This document shows, piece by piece, positions 25,378 through 33,660 of a stretch of 64,000 nucleotides of DNA. A model generated the notes under the pieces. The model was not told where the DNA came from and ran no database searches. It saw only the letters and a program-made list of their open reading frames with translations. Numbering within the stretch: position 1 is the stretch's first letter; each line of letters starts with the position of its first letter. Source of the DNA: Streptococcus sp. zg-86 (GTDB taxonomy: Bacteria > Bacillota > Bacilli > Lactobacillales > Streptococcaceae); NCBI RefSeq assembly GCF_017639855.1, contig NZ_CP072115.1, positions 868,001 to 932,000 of the forward strand, given 5' to 3'. The position numbers and the translations under genes are program-made.

Positions 25378-25530
25378 TGCGTTAAAAATCCCGTATGAAA
25401 ATAGAGGAGTGACGCTGAGTCTTTAGACTCAAGGAAGTCTGTACCTAAAGGTAGCCACATCTGTAATCCGGTTAAGACCGGAACAGTTGCGTCTCTTTTT
25501 TACTAGGGATTTAGCACGAGTTCAGTTCTA
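25378..25530 (+). ncRNA. candidate structured non-coding RNA between tRNA-Tyr and tRNA-Gln
   Basis: The 308-bp gap between the two tRNAs is not empty. A closing stem (GACGC near 25412 with GCGTC near 25489) encloses hairpins GAGTCT/AGACTC, ACCT/AGGT and CCGGTT/ACCGG, and a T-run follows at 25495-25501. A longer outer pairing, GTGC...AAATCCC with GGGATTT-GCAC, spans the whole block, and an AGTTCA/TGAACT hairpin comes next. TAGGAT at 25367-25372 is a possible -10. No coding frame explains it. I cannot assign a family; a streptococcal regulatory RNA or a leader-type motif is possible. Confidence 0.5.
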
Positions 25531-25557
25531 AATGAACTGGATAGTTAGTATCAATTT

Positions 25558-25629
25558 TGGGGTATAGCCAAGCGGTAAGGCAAGGGACTTTGACTCCCTC
25601 ATGCGTTGGTTCGAATCCAGCTACCCCAG
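25558..25629 (+). tRNA. tRNA-Gln (anticodon TTG)
   Basis: The acceptor TGGGGTA pairs with TACCCCA with discriminator G. The anticodon loop CTTTGAC gives TTG, and the T arm contains GGTTCGAATCC. CCA is not encoded. It starts after the candidate ncRNA and precedes rpsA. Confidence 0.94.
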
Positions 25630-25749
25630 TCAAGGTATTAGGAAGTTCCTAATTCGTCAAAGATGCTCTTTTGTTTGTCCTTGCGTGTGCCTTAATAAAA
25701 TATATTTTATGTTGAGTCGGGAGACTTGATTGTCGGAGGTTTTTTTATA

Positions 25750-26955
25750 ATGAACGAATTTGAAGATTTGTTGAACAGTGTAAGTGAAGTTGCACCTGGT
25801 GATGTGGTAACTGCAGAAGTATTGACAGTAGATGCTGGACAAGCGAATGTAGCTATTTCTGGAACTGGTGTTGAAGGTGTCCTAACTCTTCGTGAGTTGA
25901 CAAACGACCGTGAAGCTGACATCAACGAACTAGTTAAAGTTGGTGAAACGCTTGAATTACTCGTACTTCGCCAAGTTGTTGGTAAAGATACAGACACTGT
26001 TACCTATCTTGTATCTAAAAAGCGTTTAGAAGCACGCAAAGCATGGGACAAACTTGTTGGACGTGAAGATGAAGTTGTTACAGTTAAAGCAACTCGTGCA
26101 GTAAAAGGTGGCTTGTCAGTTGAGTTTGAAGGCTTACGTGGATTTATCCCTGCTTCAATGATTGATACTCGTTTCACTCGTAACACTGAGCGTTTTGTTG
26201 GTCAAGAATTTGATGCAAAAATCAAAGAAGTTGATCCAGCAGAGAACCGTTTCATCTTGTCACGCCGTGATGTAGTAGAAGAAACAGCTGCTGCAGCTCG
26301 TCAAGAAGTATTTAGCAAATTGACTGTTGGTGAAAACGTAACAGGTAAAGTTGCTCGTATTACAAGCTTTGGTGCTTTCATCGATCTTGGTGGTGTAGAT
26401 GGACTTGTTCACTTGACTGAATTGTCACATGAGCGCAATGTATCACCTAAATCAGTTGTAACTGTTGGTGATGAAGTTGAAGTAAAAGTTCTTGCGATTG
26501 ACGAAGAAGAAGGTCGTGTATCACTTTCATTGAAAGCTACAACACCTGGACCATGGGATGGTGTTGAGCAAAAATTAGCTGCTGGTGATGTTATCGAAGG
26601 TAAAGTAAAACGATTAACTGACTTCGGTGCTTTCGTAGAAGTATTGCCAGGAATTGATGGCCTTGTACATATCTCACAAATTTCACACAAACGTGTTGAA
26701 AATCCAAAAGATGCGCTTACAGTTGGTCAAGATGTAACAGTTAAGGTTCTTGAAGTAAATGCTGCGGATGAACGTGTATCCCTTTCTATCAAAGCTTTGG
26801 AAGAGCGTCCAGCTCAAGCTGAAGGTGAAGAGAAAGCTGAAAAGCGTGAATCACGTCCACGCCGTCCAAAACGTCAAGAAAAACGCGATTTTGAACTTCC
26901 AGAAACTCAAACTGGATTCTCAATGGCTGATCTTTTCGGTGACATTGAATTGTAA
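25750..26955 (+). CDS. rpsA: 30S ribosomal protein S1
   Basis: S1 binds mRNA on the small ribosomal subunit. The 401-residue protein has four S1 (OB-fold) repeats, the shorter Firmicute form. The clearest are GAFIDLGGVDGLVHLTELS at about 207-225 and GAFVEVLPGIDGLVHISQIS at about 292-311. A basic tail follows (REsRPRRPKRQEK region). ATG 25750 is 11 nt after GGAGG. Codon use is strongly biased, as expected for a highly expressed gene. A terminator follows, then tRNA-Arg. Confidence 0.95.
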   Translation: MNEFEDLLNSVSEVAPGDVVTAEVLTVDAGQANVAISGTGVEGVLTLRELTNDREADINELVKVGETLELLVLRQVVGKDTDTVTYLVSKKRLEARKAWDKLVGREDEVVTVKATRAVKGGLSVEFEGLRGFIPASMIDTRFTRNTERFVGQEFDAKIKEVDPAENRFILSRRDVVEETAAAARQEVFSKLTVGENVTGKVARITSFGAFIDLGGVDGLVHLTELSHERNVSPKSVVTVGDEVEVKVLAIDEEEGRVSLSLKATTPGPWDGVEQKLAAGDVIEGKVKRLTDFGAFVEVLPGIDGLVHISQISHKRVENPKDALTVGQDVTVKVLEVNAADERVSLSIKALEERPAQAEGEEKAEKRESRPRRPKRQEKRDFELPETQTGFSMADLFGDIEL

Positions 26956-26958
26956 TCG

Positions 26959-26983
26959 AAGACTTGCCTTGTGCAAGTCTTTC
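26959..26983 (+). terminator. intrinsic terminator after rpsA
   Basis: AGACTTGC and GCAAGTCT pair around CTTGT and are followed by TTCGC. The tail is short in T. Confidence 0.65.
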
Positions 26984-26988
26984 GCTTG

Positions 26989-27060
26989 CCGTCCTTAGTG
27001 TAATGGATATCACGTAAGATTCCGGTTCTTGAGATGGGGGTTCGATTCCCTCAGGACGGA
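26989..27060 (+). tRNA. tRNA-Arg (anticodon CCG)
   Basis: The acceptor CCGTCCT pairs with AGGACGG with discriminator A. The stem TAAGA/TCTTG holds the loop TTCCGGT, giving CCG, which reads the rare codon CGG. The T arm contains GGTTCGATTCC. CCA is not encoded. Confidence 0.9.
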
Positions 27061-27069
27061 TTAGATAAT

Positions 27070-27099
27070 TTGAAAAGCCTTGATTTTAAAGGCTTTTTT
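27070..27099 (+). terminator. intrinsic terminator after tRNA-Arg
   Basis: AAAAGCCTT and AAGGCTTTT pair around GATTTTA and run into TTTTTTC. Confidence 0.8.
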
Positions 27100-27179
27100 C
27101 TCATTATGTGACTTTCAGTCCGTTTCGCTCCGCTCCGTAGGTGCGAAACAACTGACTTATAGGTAAATAAGGAGAAACG

Positions 27180-28208
27180 ATGCTACATTTTGAAAATGAT
27201 TACAATAAGGGAGCGCATCCTGCACTATTGGAGGCTCTTATTGCAACGAATGATTTGGGCTTATCGGGCTATGGTACAGATGAGTATAGTCGTCGAGCAA
27301 GCGAGAAAATTCGACAGGCCACTATGTGTCCTCAGGCTGAGATTACTTTTTTAACAGGCGGTACCCAGACCAATCAAGTGGTTATTGATGCTCTCCTAGC
27401 TTCTTATGAGGGGGTGATTGCAGCAGACACTGGTCACATTTCTGTGCATGAGGCTGGTGCAATTGAATTTTCAGGTCATAAGGTACTGACACTACCTCAT
27501 CAGGATGGAAAAATTCAAGCAAGTGCTGTCCGTCAGCTCTTAGAAACTTTTTATGCGGATGCCAATCATGAGCACATGGTCTTTCCAGGAATGGTCTATA
27601 TTTCGCATCCGACAGAGTATGGCACCCTTTACAGTAAGGAAGAACTGTCAGATTTAGCTACAGTCTGCAAGGACTATCAGATTCCCCTCTTTTTAGATGG
27701 TGCACGTTTGGGCTATGGATTAGCAGCACGTTCGACAGACCTTGATTTGCCAACGATTGCGGAATTGACAGATGTCTTTTCTATCGGTGGTACGAAAATG
27801 GGGGCGCTTATGGGAGAGGCCGTTGTCTTTACCAAGTCTAATCAGCCCAAACATTTTACAACGATTGTCAAACAACATGGTGCACTCCTAGCAAAGGGGC
27901 GTTTGATAGGTATTCAGTTTGATCGTTTGTTTACCGAGAATCTCTATCTGCAATTAGGAAGTCATGCCATTACCATGGCTGAGCAATTGATTGGAATATT
28001 GGAAGAAAAAGGCTATCGCTTCTATCTTAAATCTCCCACCAACCAGCAATTTTTATTATTGACAGATTCGGAATTAGAAAAATTAGAAAAAGCTGGAGTC
28101 TGCTATGGATTTTGGGAAAAATATGATGCTACCTATAACGTTATTCGCTTAGCAACCAGCTGGTCAACCAGTCAGGAAGATATAGACGCATTAGCTCAGA
28201 TTTTATAA
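27180..28208 (+). CDS. threonine aldolase family PLP enzyme
   Basis: This 342-residue protein of the beta-eliminating lyase/threonine aldolase group is likely to cleave L-threonine or allo-threonine to glycine and acetaldehyde. The N-terminus ENDYNKGAHPALLEAL matches the family. PLP ring contacts lie in HISVHEAGAIEFSGHK, the Asp-Arg pair in PLFLDGARLGYGL near 166-178, and the Schiff-base lysine in SIGGTKMGALMGE near 201-213. AAGGAG precedes the ATG. A GC-rich palindrome (GTTTCGC/GCGAAAC) inside a CAGT/ACTG outer stem lies 20-65 bp upstream, after the tRNA-Arg terminator. It stands alone between the tRNA region and the desulfurase operon. Confidence 0.88.
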   Translation: MLHFENDYNKGAHPALLEALIATNDLGLSGYGTDEYSRRASEKIRQATMCPQAEITFLTGGTQTNQVVIDALLASYEGVIAADTGHISVHEAGAIEFSGHKVLTLPHQDGKIQASAVRQLLETFYADANHEHMVFPGMVYISHPTEYGTLYSKEELSDLATVCKDYQIPLFLDGARLGYGLAARSTDLDLPTIAELTDVFSIGGTKMGALMGEAVVFTKSNQPKHFTTIVKQHGALLAKGRLIGIQFDRLFTENLYLQLGSHAITMAEQLIGILEEKGYRFYLKSPTNQQFLLLTDSELEKLEKAGVCYGFWEKYDATYNVIRLATSWSTSQEDIDALAQIL

Positions 28209-28529
28209 TTTGATACGGGCAGAAAGATGAGTTTCTTCCCGTTCTCTCTGTGTTTACAGTCACGACAAAGGCATGAAGAAAATATCGTTTTCAGAAATCG
28301 TTTTTTTATTGTTAGTATTAGTATTTAGAAAAAATGATGGTACAATTAAGTCGTTAACGAGAGAAAAGTTACTATTTTTTCAAAAAAGTTATGAAATGGG
28401 TAAAAAATTGCACTTATCAAAAATTAGGATAGGTGCAATTTTTCATGCGTTTGTCCTGGTTTACAGTTTTTTTCTGTCTATCAGGCCCTAAAATTTGGTA
28501 TAATGAAAAGATAGATGAAAAGAGGATAG
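28209..28529. other. intergenic region with two hairpins and the desulfurase promoter
   Basis: A hairpin at about 28214-28242 (ACGGG..AGAAA/TTTCT..CCCGT) follows the aldolase gene without a T-run. A stronger one at 28405-28444 (AAAATTGCAC/GTGCAATTTT with inner TATC/GATA) has A- and T-runs and is a probable bidirectional terminator. TGGTATAAT (TATAAT at 28499-28504) is the extended -10 for the next gene. A 72-codon frame crosses the hairpin and is not convincing. Confidence 0.6.
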
Positions 28530-29675
28530 ATGATGATTTATTTAGATAATGCGGCGACCACGCGTCCTTATCCTGAGGCTCTTGCAACCTATACAGAAGT
28601 TGCTTCAAAAATTTTGGGGAACCCATCCAGTTTACATCAGCTGGGGAGTCAGGCAAGCCGAATTTTACAGGCTTCTAGGAAGCAAATTGCAGACCTTATA
28701 GGTGTTCTGCCACAGGAAATTTTTTTTACTTCTGGTGGGACAGAAGGGGATAATTGGGTTATCAAGGGTGTTGCTTTTGAAAAGGAGCAGTTTGGCAAGC
28801 ATATCGTTGTGTCTGATATTGAACATCCTGCGGTCAAGGAATCTGCACTTTGGCTGAAAACACAAGGATATGAAGTGGATTTTGCCCCTGTTGATCAGCA
28901 AGGTTTTGTCGATGTGGAGAAATTGGCAACCTTATTACGCCCAGATACAATCTTGGTCTCCGTTATGGCAGTCAATAATGAGATTGGCTCGATTCAGCCC
29001 ATTCAGGCTATTTCGGATTTACTAAAAGATAAACCAACGATTTCCTTTCATGTAGATGCCGTACAGGCCTTGGCTAAGATTCCGGTAGCTACTTATTTAA
29101 CGGAGCGTGTTGATTTTGCCACTTTTTCCAGCCATAAATTTCATGGTCTTCGAGGTGTCGGCTTTGCTTACATTAAAAATGGAAAGAAAATCACCCCTCT
29201 GCTAACAGGTGGTGGGCAGGAAACAGATAAGCGTTCCACAACTGAAAATCTAGCAGGGATTGCAGCAACAGCTAAAGCTCTTCGACTAGCAATGGAGCGG
29301 CAGGAAGAATTTACCCACAAAACTAGTCAGATGAAGCAAGTGTTGCTCCAAGGATTGTCCGCCTATGAAGATATTCGAATTTTCTCTGGTCAAGACCAGT
29401 TTGCCCCGCATATTCTGACCTTTGGTCTCAAAGGGGTTCGGGGAGAGGTTCTAGTCCATGCCTTTGAGGAGTATGGTATCTATGTTTCAACGACCTCAGC
29501 TTGCTCATCCAAGGCAGGAAAACCCGCTGGAACGCTCTTATCCATGGGGGTTCAATCTCAGCTTGCAACAACAGCCGTTCGCATGAGTTTGGATTTAGAA
29601 AATGATATGAGCCAAATAGAGCAGGTACTGACGACCTTTAAAATCATTTATGAACAAACGAAAAAAGTAAGATAG
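28530..29675 (+). CDS. cysteine desulfurase (NifS/IscS-like), partner of ThiI
   Basis: This 381-residue class V aminotransferase removes sulfur from cysteine as an enzyme-bound persulfide. The start MIYLDNAATTRPYPEAL is typical (380 residues if the second ATG, 28533, is used). HPAVKE marks the cofactor-stacking His, the PLP lysine is in SSHKFHGLRGVG near residue 205, and the catalytic Cys is in TSACSSKAGKPAGTLL near 329. thiI follows after 11 bp. In Firmicutes such a pair supplies sulfur for 4-thiouridine in tRNA, so that is its probable job rather than general Fe-S assembly. Confidence 0.92.
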   Translation: MMIYLDNAATTRPYPEALATYTEVASKILGNPSSLHQLGSQASRILQASRKQIADLIGVLPQEIFFTSGGTEGDNWVIKGVAFEKEQFGKHIVVSDIEHPAVKESALWLKTQGYEVDFAPVDQQGFVDVEKLATLLRPDTILVSVMAVNNEIGSIQPIQAISDLLKDKPTISFHVDAVQALAKIPVATYLTERVDFATFSSHKFHGLRGVGFAYIKNGKKITPLLTGGGQETDKRSTTENLAGIAATAKALRLAMERQEEFTHKTSQMKQVLLQGLSAYEDIRIFSGQDQFAPHILTFGLKGVRGEVLVHAFEEYGIYVSTTSACSSKAGKPAGTLLSMGVQSQLATTAVRMSLDLENDMSQIEQVLTTFKIIYEQTKKVR

Positions 29676-29686
29676 AAAGAGAAACT

Positions 29687-30901
29687 ATGCAGTATTCAGA
29701 AATTATGATTCGCTACGGAGAATTGTCTACCAAAGGCAAAAATCGGATGCGCTTTATCAACAAACTCAGAAATAATATTCAGGATGTCTTATCCATCTAT
29801 CCAGCAGTGAAAGTCATGGCAGACCGTGATCGGGCCCATGTTTATCTCCATGGAACCGACTACAAGCCAGTCGCAGAAAGCCTCAAACAGATTTTTGGGA
29901 TTCAAAATTTTTCACCGTCTTACAAGATTGAGAAATCTGTTCCAGCCTTGATTGCTGCGGTGCAAGAAATTATGATGGACATCTACCAAGAAGGAATGAC
30001 GTTTAAGGTCTCTAGCAAGCGGAGCGACCATGGCTTTGAACTGGATAGCCGTGAGCTCAATCAAACCTTGGGAAATGCCGTTTTTGATGCGATTCCCCAT
30101 GTTCAAGTTAAAATGAAAGCTCCAGATATTGAGTTGCGAGTGGAGATTCGTTCAGAAGCAGCCTATATCTCCTATGAAACCATTCGTGGGGCAGGTGGGC
30201 TTCCTGTCGGAACATCTGGCAAGGGGATGCTCATGCTGTCTGGAGGAATCGATTCGCCAGTAGCTGGTTACTTAGCTCTTAAACGTGGTGTAGATATTGA
30301 AGCAGTGCATTTTGCAAGTCCTCCGTATACCAGTCCAGGTGCGCTGAAAAAGGCGCAGGATTTGACACGAAAATTGACCAAGTTCGGTGGCAATATCCAA
30401 TTTATCGAGGTTCCATTCACAGAAATTCAAGAAGAAATTAAGGCAAAAGCGCCTGAAGCTTATCTCATGACCTTGACACGTCGTTTCATGATGCGGATTA
30501 CCGACCGCATTCGTGAAGAACGTGGTGGTCTTGTGATCATCAATGGAGAAAGCCTAGGACAAGTGGCGAGTCAGACCTTAGAAAGTATGCAGGCCATTAA
30601 CGCGGTGACCAATACCCCCGTCATTCGCCCTGTTGTGACCATGGATAAACTAGAAATTATTGACATCGCTGAGAAAATCGATACCTTTGAGATTTCCATT
30701 CAGCCTTTTGAAGATTGCTGTACCATTTTTGCCCCAGACCGTCCAAAGACCAATCCTAAGATAAAAAATGTCGAGCAGTACGAAAGCCGTTTGGATGTAG
30801 AGGGGCTGGTAGAGCGGGCTGTTCGTGGTATTATGGTGACAGAAATTACCCCTCAGGCAGAAAAAGATGAAGTTGATGACTTGATTAGCGATTTGTTGTA
30901 A
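29687..30901 (+). CDS. thiI: tRNA 4-thiouridine synthase ThiI
   Basis: ThiI adenylates U8 of tRNA and inserts sulfur to give s4U, a near-UV sensor base; in some bacteria it also serves thiamine synthesis. The 404-residue protein has an N-terminal ferredoxin-like/THUMP part (to about 165) and a PP-loop pyrophosphatase domain with MLSGGIDSPVAGYLALKRG near 182-200. There is no C-terminal rhodanese domain, the usual Firmicute short form. FEDCCTIFAPDRP near the C-terminus contains conserved cysteines. It is co-transcribed with the desulfurase. Confidence 0.95.
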   Translation: MQYSEIMIRYGELSTKGKNRMRFINKLRNNIQDVLSIYPAVKVMADRDRAHVYLHGTDYKPVAESLKQIFGIQNFSPSYKIEKSVPALIAAVQEIMMDIYQEGMTFKVSSKRSDHGFELDSRELNQTLGNAVFDAIPHVQVKMKAPDIELRVEIRSEAAYISYETIRGAGGLPVGTSGKGMLMLSGGIDSPVAGYLALKRGVDIEAVHFASPPYTSPGALKKAQDLTRKLTKFGGNIQFIEVPFTEIQEEIKAKAPEAYLMTLTRRFMMRITDRIREERGGLVIINGESLGQVASQTLESMQAINAVTNTPVIRPVVTMDKLEIIDIAEKIDTFEISIQPFEDCCTIFAPDRPKTNPKIKNVEQYESRLDVEGLVERAVRGIMVTEITPQAEKDEVDDLISDLL

Positions 30902-30991
30902 TGGTCATCTGAGATCGCCACATACATAGTAGATATTGACGAAAAGAAAGGCTTTGACAAGGCACAAAGAGTTGAAAAGGAAACATACAGA

Positions 30992-31567
30992 ATGGGAAAA
31001 GATGTGATAGATGGGCTATGGAATACACTATCTTGGAAGGCAGAAGTTGAAAATGTTATTATGGGAATGGTGCCGTCTAAGTATTATGTAGTGGGAGCTT
31101 TTCTTCGTTTCTTGCTCATCTTACTTGTCTATCTTTTCTGTTATCGAAAGCTACGAAGGCGAGGATGGAGAGCAGTATTTTTTACTATAAGAGAGAACTT
31201 ATTTGACAGCCACATGACAAAGAAAAAATTACAGCTACTTGTTAGCTTACCTCTTTTAGCTCTTTTCTATCCTGCATACGAATGTTACCGTTTATCCACT
31301 GTATGGCTGCGTTATGAGTATTTTGCCAACCAAACAGTTGACCAAGTAGAGGTGATGCAGGTAAAGGAAGTAACAACAAGGATTGGCTATAGTCGTAGCC
31401 ACTATTCTTCAATCTTAATGACTCTTGAAGCGTCAAATGGCGAGCAACATCTAGTGAATGTTTCCAACTCTACAAAACAAAAAGCAAGAGAAGCTGAGAC
31501 AGCTAAGGGAGCTATGGTGTCCGTTTCCCTCAATTCACAGAAAAAAATTATATTTATTGAGTGGTAA
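30992..31567 (+). CDS. hypothetical membrane protein
   Basis: I do not recognise this 191-residue protein. It has two hydrophobic segments, VVGAFLRFLLILLVYLFCY at about 33-51 and LLVSLPLLALFYPAYECY at about 76-93, with a basic cytoplasmic-type loop between. The C-terminal domain of about 90 residues (VDQVEVMQVKEVTTRIGYS... to IFIEW) looks beta-rich and might face outside. Upstream GAAAAGGAAAC gives a reasonable ribosome site. It lies alone between thiI and the L21 leader, without an obvious terminator of its own. Function unknown. Confidence 0.65.
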   Translation: MGKDVIDGLWNTLSWKAEVENVIMGMVPSKYYVVGAFLRFLLILLVYLFCYRKLRRRGWRAVFFTIRENLFDSHMTKKKLQLLVSLPLLALFYPAYECYRLSTVWLRYEYFANQTVDQVEVMQVKEVTTRIGYSRSHYSSILMTLEASNGEQHLVNVSNSTKQKAREAETAKGAMVSVSLNSQKKIIFIEW

Positions 31568-31570
31568 TAC

Positions 31571-31599
31571 TTGTCAAATTCCGCTAAGAGTGATAGAAT
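31571..31599 (+). promoter_or_regulatory. rplU-rpmA promoter
   Basis: TTGTCA (31571-31576), a 17-nt spacer and TAGAAT (31594-31599) precede the L21 leader. The -35 lies right after the stop codon of the preceding gene. Confidence 0.65.
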
Positions 31600-31603
31600 A
31601 AGA

Positions 31604-31725
31604 ATGTTGACTATGCACAGCCTGTGCAACCGCTCGATCATCGTTTAAGAGGTTCGTCCCACGATGCTAGGCGAGTCTTCACAAAAAATTCGGGACAAGT
31701 CCCATATTATCATAGGAGGTGCATA
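31604..31725 (+). ncRNA. L21 leader RNA (ribosomal protein autoregulatory leader)
   Basis: The 5' region of rplU starts with GCACAGCCTGTGC-type and CGATCATCG-type hairpins and continues through GGGAC/GTCCC to TAGGAGGT before the ATG. This agrees in position and appearance with the Firmicute L21 leader, where excess ribosomal protein is thought to repress rplU-rpmA expression. Family assignment is from position and general pattern. Confidence 0.7.
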
Positions 31726-32040
31726 ATGAGCACATACGCAATCATTAAAACTGGCGGAAAACAAGTTAAAGTTGAAGTTGGTCAAGCAATCTACGTTGAA
31801 AAATTGAACGTTGAAGCTGGTCAAGACGTTACATTTAACGAAGTTGTTCTTGTTGGTGGTGAAAAGACTGTTGTCGGAACTCCACTTGTAGCAGGTGCTA
31901 CTGTTGTTGGAACTGTTGAAAAACAAGGAAAACAAAAGAAAGTTGTTACTTTCAAATACAAACCTAAAAAAGGTAGCCACCGTAAACAAGGTCATCGTCA
32001 ACCTTACACAAAAGTTGTTATCAACGCTATCAACGCTTAA
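31726..32040 (+). CDS. rplU: 50S ribosomal protein L21
   Basis: L21 binds 23S rRNA in the large subunit. The 104-residue protein starts MSTYAIIKTGGKQVKVEVGQ and ends with the conserved KKGSHRKQGHRQPYTKVVI block. A longer reading from 31624 is only leader sequence; TAGGAGGT before ATG 31726 settles the start. The usual partner gene for a ribosomal-processing protease (prp) is missing between it and rpmA. Confidence 0.97.
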   Translation: MSTYAIIKTGGKQVKVEVGQAIYVEKLNVEAGQDVTFNEVVLVGGEKTVVGTPLVAGATVVGTVEKQGKQKKVVTFKYKPKKGSHRKQGHRQPYTKVVINAINA

Positions 32041-32091
32041 TTTTAGCCTGGCGCAACAACACTCATCACAGAATATTGGAGGACTAACATT

Positions 32092-32385
32092 ATGTTAAAC
32101 TTGAATCTTGCTAACTTGCAACTATTCGCCCACAAAAAAGGTGGAGGTTCAACGTCAAACGGTCGTGACTCTCAAGCAAAACGTCTTGGAGCTAAAGCGG
32201 CTGACGGTCAAACTGTATCAGGTGGTTCAATTCTTTACCGCCAACGTGGTACAAAAATCTATCCAGGAGCTAACGTAGGTCGTGGAGGAGATGACACACT
32301 TTACGCTAAAGTTGAAGGCGTAGTACGTTTTGAACGTAAAGGACGCGATAAAAAGCAGGTATCTGTTTACCCTATCGCGAAATAA
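32092..32385 (+). CDS. rpmA: 50S ribosomal protein L27 with N-terminal pre-sequence
   Basis: L27 reaches the peptidyl-transferase centre. The 97-residue protein begins MLNLNLANLQLFAHKKGGGS. In Firmicutes the extension up to LQLFA is removed by the cysteine protease Prp to expose the functional AHKKGG (or HKKGG) end. That cleavage motif is intact here, so a Prp activity should exist in the cell although its gene is not in the usual slot. TTGGAGGA precedes the ATG, 51 bp after rplU. Confidence 0.96.
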   Translation: MLNLNLANLQLFAHKKGGGSTSNGRDSQAKRLGAKAADGQTVSGGSILYRQRGTKIYPGANVGRGGDDTLYAKVEGVVRFERKGRDKKQVSVYPIAK

Positions 32386-32423
32386 TAAGGAACACCTTAT
32401 TACTGGCTTTAGAAAGCTTACCT

Positions 32424-32453
32424 GAGAACTTGCCTTTTGGCAGGTTCTTTTTT
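32424..32453 (+). terminator. intrinsic terminator after rpmA
   Basis: AGAACTTGCC and GGCAGGTTCT pair around TTTT and run into a long T-stretch. The next gene's ribosome site begins immediately after. Confidence 0.85.
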
Positions 32454-32468
32454 GTTCAGGAGGACGAT

Positions 32469-33332
32469 ATGAGGATTAGGAAAAGAAATTGTTTACCAGA
32501 TGAAGAAATGAAGCAGGTCTTGAACTTGCTAGAGACCTGTCATGCATATGATGGAACAGCTAGTATCCCTTATTTGGCGAATGACTATAATGTTGATCCA
32601 GATATGCCTTGCATCTTTCTGGCCTATGAAGAAGAGACATTATTGGGCTGTCTTTATGTTTATGCAGATGAGATTGAAGATGTAAGTGTATCACTCTTTG
32701 TCTTACCGTCAGCTAGAAATCAAGGAATTGCAAGAGCCTTGGAAGCAGCATTTATCCAAGTTGCCAAAGAATATCAACTGTCAGGGATTTCCTATGAGAC
32801 AGAGCGAATTTTTATCGAGAAAAATCCATGGTTGCTCTCTCACTTTAACTTGGTCGAGGAAGACGATGCAGAACTGTGGTTGAGACGAGAGCGAAAGCCC
32901 TATGATCTGGAGAGTCGTGATGATTGTAAAGTCGTCTTAGCTGAAAAAGAGATGATTGGAGCCATTGCCAAGGTTCAAGCTGAAGCCTTTCAGAAGAGCA
33001 TTGACAATAGCGAGCAATATGCACATGCTAGCCTTGAAGGAGACGACACCTTGTTATATGTATTGATGAAGGACAAGGAAGTCCTTGCTTCGGTCACAAT
33101 CGATACGACATCTGATTATAACCATATTTTTGGCTTGGGAGTAGCACCTGTTCATCAAGGTCAAGGATTGGGGAGTTACTTAATGAAAGAGGTCATCTGT
33201 CAGTTGCTTTCTCGAAATGATAAAGCCTTTCAGATTGTCGTTGAAAAAGAAAACATAGTAGCTGCCACTCTGTATCGCAAACTAGGCTTTACAGATGTTA
33301 CAGAAGTCGTCTACCTAGCTGCTAAGAACTAG
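32469..33332 (+). CDS. GNAT acetyltransferase, two tandem domains
   Basis: This 287-residue protein has two GNAT folds. The N-terminal one (about 1-140) keeps SVSLFVLPSARNQGIARALEAAF near 74-96. The C-terminal one (about 150-287) has GLGVAPVHQGQGLGSYLMKEV with the acetyl-CoA loop QGQGLG near residue 238 and AATLYRKLGF near the end. Both loops look usable. I start at ATG 32469 behind CAGGAGGA; the frame is open 13 codons earlier across the rpmA terminator. Substrate unknown; tandem GNATs often acetylate small amines or peptides. Confidence 0.85.
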   Translation: MRIRKRNCLPDEEMKQVLNLLETCHAYDGTASIPYLANDYNVDPDMPCIFLAYEEETLLGCLYVYADEIEDVSVSLFVLPSARNQGIARALEAAFIQVAKEYQLSGISYETERIFIEKNPWLLSHFNLVEEDDAELWLRRERKPYDLESRDDCKVVLAEKEMIGAIAKVQAEAFQKSIDNSEQYAHASLEGDDTLLYVLMKDKEVLASVTIDTTSDYNHIFGLGVAPVHQGQGLGSYLMKEVICQLLSRNDKAFQIVVEKENIVAATLYRKLGFTDVTEVVYLAAKN

Positions 33333-33400
33333 AACAGCATACAGCAGAGCAAAAGAAAAAGCCTTGTGGGGCTGTTAATACACGAATGATGTGGATGAAA

Positions 33401-33562
33401 TATAGTGAATTGAATAAATGTTAGGTCATCGTTCAGTCGCTTTGCTTCAATAGTCCAGTGGACTGTTGAAGGTTAGAAATAGGGATTATGGAGTAAGCCT
33501 CAATTAACGCCAGTTCTATCTGCAGCTCCTTTCCTTGTCCTATTCCTTTCTAATCCATTATA
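33401..33562. repeat. RUP/MITE-like interspersed repeat, copy C
   Basis: This copy runs from TATAGTGAATTGAATAA to CATTATA with the same short-form core as copy B. It marks the left edge of the accessory region 33401-38250. Confidence 0.72.
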
Positions 33563-33582
33563 GTTTCTTGAGCAGTATAATC

Positions 33583-33611
33583 ATTGAACAAGATAGCAAG
33601 CCATGCTATAA
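33583..33611 (+). promoter_or_regulatory. strong promoter directed toward the small-peptide locus
   Basis: TTGAAC, a 17-nt spacer and TATAAT (33606-33611), with TGC in front of the -10, form a strong plus-strand promoter. Its transcript would start near 33618 and run through an AGACAAGT/ACTTGTCT hairpin, antisense to the minus-strand peptide frame. No plus-strand coding frame follows until 34030. Confidence 0.6.
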
Positions 33612-33660
33612 TAATGTCAAGGGAAGACAAGTAAGTTGAACTACTCACTTGTCTAAGGTT

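Noticed and set aside
25378..25530. Group II intron remnant, suggested by a GTGCG start
   Set aside because: The block is far too short, and neither a domain V-like hairpin nor a reverse transcriptase gene is present.
28273..28491. 72-codon plus-strand frame (MKKISFSEIVFLLL...) before the cysteine desulfurase gene
   Set aside because: It lacks a Shine-Dalgarno, crosses a strong terminator hairpin and shows no family features; it is probably chance.
31624..31725. Longer start for rplU at 31624
   Set aside because: The extension translates the structured L21 leader; the strong Shine-Dalgarno before 31726 decides.
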